A stretch of DNA of 64,000 nt from Lathyrus oleraceus (lineage: Eukaryota > Streptophyta > Magnoliopsida > Fabales > Fabaceae): NCBI RefSeq assembly GCF_024323335.1, contig NC_066583.1, forward strand, positions 411,506,031-411,570,030, in the 5' to 3' direction. The notes under the pieces are model-generated. The model ran no database searches, was not told where the DNA came from, and saw only the letters and a program-made list of their open reading frames with translations. A program made the position numbers and the translations under genes. Below are positions 58,329 through 64,000 of the stretch, piece after piece. Numbering within the stretch: the stretch's first letter is position 1; each line of letters opens with the position of its first letter.

Positions 58329-58888
58329 TTTTCGGTATCCAGACCGAAGTGGCATTCAGGCCAGTTTTCCGGTATCCAGACCGAAGTGGCATTCAGGCCA
58401 GTGTTCCGATGTTCAGATCGAAGAAGTTTCCGACGTTCAGGTCGATGCAACTTGTGGCATTCAGGCCAGTTTTTCCGGTATCCAGACCGAAGTGGCATTC
58501 AGGCCAGTTTTACCGGTATCCAGACCAAAGTGGCGTTCAGGCCAGTTTTCCCGGTATCCAGACCGAAGTGGCATTCAGGCCAGTTTTCCGGTATCCAGAC
58601 CGAAGTGGCATTCAGGCCAGTTTTCGGTATCTAGACCGAAGTGGCATTCAGGCCAGTGTTCCGATGTTCAGATCGAAGAAGTTTCCGACGTTCAGGTCGA
58701 TGCAACTTGTGGCATTCAGGCCAGTTTTCCGGTATTCAGATCAAAGTGGCATTCAGGCCAATTTTCCGATATTCAGATCGAAGTGGCATTCAGGCCAATT
58801 TTCCGATGTTCAGATCGAAGAAGTTTCCGACGTTCAGGTCGATGCGACTTGTGGCATTCAGGCCCATTTTCCGATGTTCAGATCGAAA
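58329..58888 (+). repeat. 3' UTR minisatellite of F2
   Basis: Same unit order and number as F1, with a few single-base changes (for example TTTTTCGG for TTTTCCGG at the start). The array has not changed copy number since the two copies separated. Confidence 0.9.
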
Positions 58889-59171
58889 TCCTTTCCAGTA
58901 TTCAGACTGATGAGCAGCATTCAAGCCATGGTTATTTCTGTGTTACCATTTATTTTGGTATCCAGTTTAACATTCTTTTTCGATATTCAAACTGACTCTC
59001 ACCGTACCAGACGAATTCTTCTTTCAAGACCACCTCTTTGCTGATTCTGACAGACATTGTTACTTCACTTCACTTCAGTGCAAATTTGTGGGCTTTTATT
59101 GTATTCAATCCCTTGATACCTCGAAAGTACGAAAGCAACTGCCATCTTTTTTCCGGGTCTCCAGTTGATTG
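58889..59171 (+). other. 3' UTR of F2 after the minisatellite
   Basis: As in F1 (48961-49243). Nothing further seen. Confidence 0.6.
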
Positions 59172-59183
59172 AATAGGGGCAGC
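59172..59183 (+). promoter_or_regulatory. Polypurine tract of F2
   Basis: AATAGGGGCAGC directly before LTR3. Confidence 0.8.
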
Positions 59184-60596
59184 TGTAATACCCCAAAATT
59201 TACCCTTCATTTTTCCTGAAAAAAAAAAAACGAAAAAAAAAAAAAAAAAAAAAAACGAAAAAAAATAAAAATAATTTAATTAATTAATTAATTAATTAAA
59301 TAAATAAATAAAATAAATAAATAAAATATAACAAATTATTTTGGACTTGGGTCTCCCTCATTTGAGCCCATTACCCACGAAAATCAGTCTATAAATACTG
59401 AAGTTTCAGTAGAGGAAAAGACACTTGGAGTTACACTTGGAGTTACACTTGGAGTGACACTTGGAGATACACTTGGAGTTACACTTGGAGTTACACTGGG
59501 AGATTCACTGGAGAAAGAAGGAAGAGAAGCAAAACCCTGAGGAAAAGATAGTGAGAGAAAAGCCAACAGAGTTCAGAGCAACCTCCAAACCCTGAAAGGA
59601 ACTCAACTTGTAAACCTCACGGGCGCAACTCAATCAAGCTCTCCAATCAGGTTTGCCCTATATCCATCATCTTTATGCCTTTTATTTGAATGCTCTAAAT
59701 GTATGAGGTATTATGGGTGAATTTGATACCTTTTTGTGAGCCTTTTGTGAATTTTGATGGAATTATTCATGTGGTTACATTTTGATTTAGGGGCAACTCT
59801 GGGTTACCCTATTTTGTTTATTCTAACCTGTCTTGTGTTTCCATGGCATTGTTTTCTCTTGATTTCATCCTACTACTCTAACCCCTTGGTGGCATTTTAC
59901 TTTGAGATACATGTTTTGTGTTTTGTATTCATATCCCTGCAGGTAGCGCGGTTCCTTCGTCAAGGACTGCCTTTTTGCCCTCGAGCATCCCAAACCCTAA
60001 AACCCAAAGCAACACGTTTACTCCTTCTACTACAGGCGAGTAAGTCTCCAAAGGTCGAGCATCCGGTAGATTGCGTCGTAACGTTGTTCGTCCAAAACCC
60101 AATCCATAACCCCGTAGTTAGCCGAACTACGGCTTGCTCTGATTCTCATTCCAGATGAGATACGTAGGCATAAGACGCGATGTCTTAGCGAGCACACATC
60201 CCCCCAACTCATAGGTCAGCCGAGCTACGAAGACTCTGATTCTCATATTCAGATGAGATACGTATGCAGTGGATGCGACATCCGCGCGAGTCATTTCTCT
60301 TAACCTTTTTAGTAAATAAACACGTTAGGTAAACCCACACCTTTTAGACAAAAACTACAAAAGTGGATCCCGTAGAGTACTATGGATGCGTAGGGGTGCT
60401 AATACCTTCCCTTCGTATAACCGACTCCCGAACCCAAGATTTGGTTGCGAGACCCCGTCTTGTCCTTTCCTTTTTCAGGTTTACTTCGAGCGTTTCCTTT
60501 CCCTCCTTTGGGATGAATAACGCATGGTGGCGACTCTTCTGTCATTCTCTTTCGCCGGTTGTTTTTTTCGCACACTGTATTTTTCAGGTTGCGACA
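59184..60596 (+). repeat. F LTR3 (1413 bp) with a 268-bp internal deletion
   Basis: It lacks the bases equivalent to 40031-40298 of LTR1, joined at a short CCC(C)TT repeat (CTAACC/CCTTGG), inside the intron-like part. TATA at 59390. The end TTGCGACA is followed by the TTTTC duplication, which sets the LTR end for this family. Confidence 0.92.
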
Positions 60597-60601
60597 TTTT
60601 C
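60597..60601 (+). repeat. Target-site duplication of F, right copy
   Basis: TTTTC directly after LTR3, matching 39283-39287. Confidence 0.9.
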
Positions 60602-60930
60602 CCATGATCATCTGTTGGAGATTAGAGTAATCCCAGATAGATTGGCATCTGATATCCATGTTTTGTGTTTGCTTTGTGAGGATGCAATTGTAAAGTCCAT
60701 GTTGTTGGAATTTGTATTCCTATGATCATCCTGTGGAGGTTGGTATAAGTCCAGATAGATTGGCATCTGATATCCATGTTTTGTTTTGTTTTGTGAGATT
60801 GGAATAAGTCCATTTATTGGCATCCGGTATCATTGTGTGTTTTAGGAGATTGGTGTAAATCCATTTATTGGTATCCGGTATCCGCTTTTGTTTGTGAGAT
60901 GGGTATAAGTCCATTGATGGCATCCGGTAT
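60602..60930 (+). repeat. Minisatellite in D's LTR at the F insertion site
   Basis: Units around TCCAGATAGATTGGCATC and TAAGTCCATTTATTGGCATC, with a larger ~120 bp period that includes GAGGATGCAATTG...CCATGTTGTTGG. The left end of the array (39241-39287) precedes F. It is related to the minisatellite in A's LTR (3716-4030, opposite orientation). Confidence 0.8.
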
Positions 60931-61542
60931 CACCTTGCTTGTTATTTGCTTACTTGTTTTGTTGCTCCATTCCAAAGGACTCACTTGAATCATCTTCTAT
61001 ATGATTTCAAGAGGTGAACTTCTAGGAAGTTTTACACTCCTTTATCCATTCACCCCTCTTTGTCCTAAACCTTTTCACACTTTGCTTTCCAACTTGAAAT
61101 AAGTATTGTGCAAACATCTTCACATCTTTTCAAATTAGAAACCTGGACCTTAAGTCCTTGACTTTTCAAACTTCATTTTTGATAACACTTCTTTCTGAAT
61201 TGAATCTTAATCATACCTTGACCATATTTTGTGAATACTCGTAATCAATTAACTTCACCCATTCAATTGTTTTGTGGCTTTGTCCATTGTTGATATGTTT
61301 TACACATTAGCCATAGGTTTCAATTACCATAGTGGTTGATGTAAATCTTACCTTATCCTTAGTGAGTTGATTGTAAGTCTTCCATACTTCTTATAGGATT
61401 AACCCCTCACTAGTATGTTGAAGCCGTCCTCGCATGGTGGATTGTTGATTCAGGTTGAGTTTTCTCCCATTGGTAATGAAAAGCCTTAGTGCTCTTGTTT
61501 TAAAAATGAACCCACTGATATTTTGGAAATCTTTTAGCCGAA

Positions 61543-61583
61543 CTACGGCGTTTTGATCCTTACCTTTCATGGAAGGTACGTAG
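61543..61583 (+). promoter_or_regulatory. R/U5 hairpin in D's LTR
   Basis: Outer CTACG/CGTAG with inner TACCTT/AAGGTA, as in A. Confidence 0.5.
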
Positions 61584-61951
61584 GCAACGGGTTCATCCGT
61601 TCAAACACAAAAATAATAAATTGTATATTCTTTTCTCATCTTCCCATTCATGTTTGCACAATATGTCATAAACAAATAAACATTTTTATACAACAAGTGT
61701 GAAAAGGGCTCCCTAGGAGTACCTAGGACGTTTTGGGTGCCTAACACCTTCCCATTGCGTAATTAACCCCTTACCCAGATTCTCTGATCTTTTCATTGGT
61801 TTTCTATGTATAAAACTTCTTAGGCTTTTGTTCGCTTTTTAGCCAATCCTTTGGATAAATAAAAGTGCGGTGGCGACTCGATTTCTTTGTATGCTTTGCT
61901 TTTGGTTTAATCAATAAATCATAAAGTGACGAATACACCGCTACAGAAAAG

Positions 61952-61969
61952 TGGCGACTCTGTTGGGGA
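61952..61969 (+). promoter_or_regulatory. Primer-binding site of element D
   Basis: TGGCGACTCTGTTGGGGA, one base different from the other elements; 6-base spacer GAAAAG after the LTR end. Confidence 0.83.
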
Positions 61970-63008
61970 AAAATCTTAGACCTTCCTTGGTGGTATTGCC
62001 TACTTTTCACCCTTGTTGTATGATATTTGTTTATCTGTTAGTTGACATATTTTTGTATAATTTGGGATAACTGTATTGATTGTAATGTTTGAATTGCTTG
62101 ATATACAATTGCTGCTTGCTTTGGTGATCTCTGTGAGATGAGTTCTATACCCGAACTCGAGTGCACTCTAGGATAGGAGAATGGCGTAGTCTTGTTGACT
62201 GGTGTGGAGTATTCTTAGCCAGTTGACTTGCGAGTCCATTCACTTGGTGGAGGTCATGTTGGATTAATAATGTCACACAAGTTATTTGTGGTTAGGCATT
62301 ATTCTTTCAATCATGTGCCTTAGAAGCCAAGGACCTTAGTTTACCAAGCCCATCTTGGCCTATTTTTAGGACGTAGTGCGAAGGTCGTTCAGATGTAAGA
62401 TCTCATGCGATTGTTACGCGATACTACACTCATAAGAGTCTCTCTTGAGAATATTTTTGGAATACGAGTATTCGTTCCTCCGATAATATCCGAGAGATGG
62501 GACGATGATTATGGGAACCTCTGGTAGAACATGTCTGGCAGGTTTAATCCCTAGTACACTCCCTTTGGGTGGTTCTTAACCAGGACTCCATGCTCGTGAC
62601 TCTCAGCAAACCCGTGATTCGTGGTTGAGTCGTTCAAATATCCTTAATATCAATGGAACTTGGGCATTGATAAGGTGCAAACCATAATCCGCCAAAATGG
62701 ATGATTGATATTAAGGATGATTGATATTAAGGATGATTGATATTAAGGATGATTGAACTGGTTCATGTACCGTTAATATCAATGGAACTTGGGTGTTGAT
62801 AAGGTGAAAACCATAATCCACCAAAATGGATGATTGATATTAGGGATACAATGAGCTTTCCCATGACCTTTGTCTGGTGTGACTTGCTTGATCCTTGAGT
62901 GTGATTGTTGCATTCATACATTCATGCATTCATCTGCATCCATATCATCAAAAAATGAGAAATTTTTTTCAAGGAACTTAAGGGGTTTCTTTGCAAAAAT
63001 TTTCAGAT
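61970..63008 (+). other. 5' leader of element D
   Basis: Matches the A leader. The inverted repeat occurs twice (arms starting 62639 and ending 62718; 62773 to about 62847), and a 16-base GATTGATATTAAGGAT unit is repeated three times at 62703-62750. No gene. Confidence 0.75.
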
Positions 63009-63035
63009 ATGGAAAGACAAAGAATTATTCAATGA
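63009..63035 (+). pseudogene. ORF1 stub of element D
   Basis: ATG and four codons (MERQR) match ORF1 of B. The sequence then jumps into the ORF1-gag spacer and stops after three more codons. Virtually the whole ORF1 (~1.45 kb) is deleted. The stub supports the chosen ORF1 start in A and B. Confidence 0.8.
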
Positions 63036-63203
63036 AATAATTTCCATATGCGATAAAATGATTAATATTTCAAAATTTGCAAATAATGCCCTAAGGGTTC
63101 TTTAAAAATAAAAACAAAGCATATGCACAAACATTTCATGCATCATTTGCATAAGCGGGTGTTGTTCTCAGCCTTTGGTCCTGTGGTCTGATCCCTGTTG
63201 CTC
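63036..63203 (+). other. ORF1-gag spacer of element D
   Basis: Matches the A and B spacers, ending GCATAAGCGGGTGTTG (the CAG of A and B is changed to GCG here). Confidence 0.65.
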
Positions 63204-63743
63204 TTCATTTATTTTGAAGACGCACTTCCCGGTACTACACCAGAGCCGATTCTTCGAGATTGATGGATCATCTTGAGCAAGAGAACCGTGAGCTCAGGGA
63301 GGAATTTGCCAGACTAAGTGTTGTTGATGGATTTATTCCCGGTTAGCCACTTGTCTTCCTTTTCATATATTGATGCTGAGGATGAAGTTGGAACGCCTTT
63401 CCAAGCTTTATCTATTGCTGAGCCAATTGAGAAGAAGTTTCCTTCATTTGCTTCCTACCGTGATGCGAAACTGGCCATTGAATGTGGTGCAGTTGCTGGT
63501 TTGGGGAAGATGATTGAGCTTGAAGACAATAAATCCCGGGCTGGCATTGGCTATTCTTCTGGGGTCTTCAACGACAAAGGGTTGTTCAAGAGTGGAGGTT
63601 TCGTTCACGCCAATCAAGCTGAGGAAGCTGCTGCTATTCTGGAAGAGGATGTAGAGGATACTGACAATTTTGTCATCCCTGGCGGGATCTGCCACAATTG
63701 GGTCGCTGTGGATGTTCCTACGGTCATTCATAGATCAGAGTAA
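63204..63743 (+). pseudogene. gag-pro: gag N-terminus fused to protease tail, element D
   Basis: 63204-63320 encodes the gag N-terminus (RLMDHLEQENRELREE) with a frame break early on. At about 63340 it jumps to the region after the protease (SHLSSFSYIDAE), which continues open to the TAA at 63741-63743. The capsid, zinc knuckle and DTGS protease are deleted (over 2 kb compared with an intact gag-pro). The tail closely matches B (IEKKFPSFASYRDAKLAIE) and ends at the usual intron donor. Confidence 0.85.
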
Positions 63744-64000
63744 TGGTTCACTTTGTTCAAAACCCTTCTCCCATGCCAAAAGGAGAAGTGATGACATTGT
63801 TGGCATCATATATGCAATGATATTTCATTCAATTAATGCATCGTTAAACATTTGTTTTTCCAATTGTTTTCACTTTTTGCTTTTTGCATGAAATCGGTGA
63901 TCACAAAAAACCCTAAAAAGCATAAGATCAAACTTTTCATCTGCATAATGATTGCCTTGTTTGATTTCAAAAAGCTTTTCATATCAAAATCATTATGCAG
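63740..64000 (+). other. Intron between protease and RT exons, element D (261 bp)
   Basis: Donor G/TAATGG at 63740, overlapping the gag-pro stop; acceptor CATTATGCAG ending at the final base. It closely matches B's intron. The pol exon would begin just outside the window. Confidence 0.75.

Larger units (their letters stand above)
39288..60596 (+). mobile_element. Element F: three-LTR tandem retrotransposon (LTR-F1-LTR-F2-LTR)
   Basis: The LTRs are at 39288-41010, 49256-50939 and 59184-60596. The two internal regions (41011-49255, 50940-59183) differ in length by one base and differ rarely in sequence. One TTTTC duplication flanks the whole, and the joined flanks rebuild the local repeat of D's LTR (compare 60700-60730), so this was a single insertion site. 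Each internal copy has PBS, leader, a gag remnant, an intron, pol, a hairpin array, 3' UTR repeats and PPT. ORF1, capsid and protease are missing from both copies. Confidence 0.93.
60602..61945 (+). repeat. 5' LTR of element D, right part (1344 bp)
   Basis: It continues D's LTR after F. It holds a minisatellite (60602-60930), then sequence collinear with A's LTR, including CCTTACCTTTCATGGAAGG and the CCCTAGGAGTACCTAGGA stretch, and ends CCGCTACA. Confidence 0.87.
35068..64000 (+). mobile_element. Element D: Ogre-type retrotransposon (plus), interrupted by F and cut by the right edge
   Basis: D starts TGTAAGACCCC at 35068 inside element C. Its 5' LTR is split by F (39288-60596) and ends CTACA at 61945. 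PBS, leader, an ORF1 stub, a gag stub fused to the protease tail, and the intron follow. The last base of the window is the intron acceptor. ORF1, capsid and protease are deleted. The pol part, if present, starts at the next base outside the window. Confidence 0.88.

Overview
This window is nuclear DNA from a plant with large, repeat-rich chromosomes. It consists almost wholly of nested Ty3/gypsy LTR retrotransposons of the Tat/Ogre type. Four things identify the type: LTRs of 1.4 to 5.6 kb, a primer-binding site matching the 3' end of the tRNA reported for Ogre (tRNA-Arg), an extra ORF1 upstream of gag, and a ~250-260 bp intron between the protease and reverse transcriptase exons. A legume of tribe Fabeae (pea, vetch, lentil, Lathyrus) is my best guess; this is inference from the element type, not from a host gene. 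I see no host gene, rRNA, tRNA or CRISPR.

Layout. Element A (minus, 1-6172) shows its 5' LTR, leader and an intact ORF1; gag and the rest lie off the left edge. A sits inside the 3' UTR of element B (minus, 6173-18512). B has ORF1, a gag with its capsid part deleted, a frameshifted gag-pro, an intron, a nearly intact pol with one in-frame stop, and a 1.84 kb 5' LTR. 18513-19744 is older DNA that resembles an Ogre 3' UTR. Element C (minus, from 19745) has a 4.78 kb 3' LTR, a repeat-rich 3' UTR and heavily decayed pol and gag-pro. At 35068 C is interrupted by element D (plus), whose 5.56 kb 5' LTR runs 35068-39287 and resumes at 60602-61945. D's short remaining coding part (ORF1, capsid and protease deleted) runs to the last base of the window, which is the intron acceptor.

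Inside D's LTR is a young 21.3 kb unit F (plus, 39288-60596) with the structure LTR-internal-LTR-internal-LTR. One TTTTC target-site duplication flanks the whole unit. The two internal parts (F1, F2) are nearly identical. Each encodes an almost full pol, but no ORF1, no capsid part of gag and no protease.

How the parts fit together: the unspliced RNA would encode gag(-pro). Removal of the intron, whose 5' splice site contains the gag-pro stop codon, would join gag-pro in frame to RT, two RNase H domains and integrase. F lacks the proteins needed for particle formation and maturation but keeps the leader, PBS, PPT and promoter, so it was probably mobilised in trans by an Ogre-like partner.

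The points most worth following are: (1) an array of 6-bp-stem hairpins directly after the pol stop in every family, with different but self-complementary stems; (2) the three-LTR tandem, whose middle LTR looks like a 3'LTR/5'LTR hybrid; (3) a 1.86 kb GT...AG segment in D's LTR that is exactly absent from A's LTR, as if A came from a spliced RNA; (4) a conserved hairpin in the R/U5 part of all LTRs and a 13-15 bp inverted repeat in all leaders. All comparisons were made by eye.
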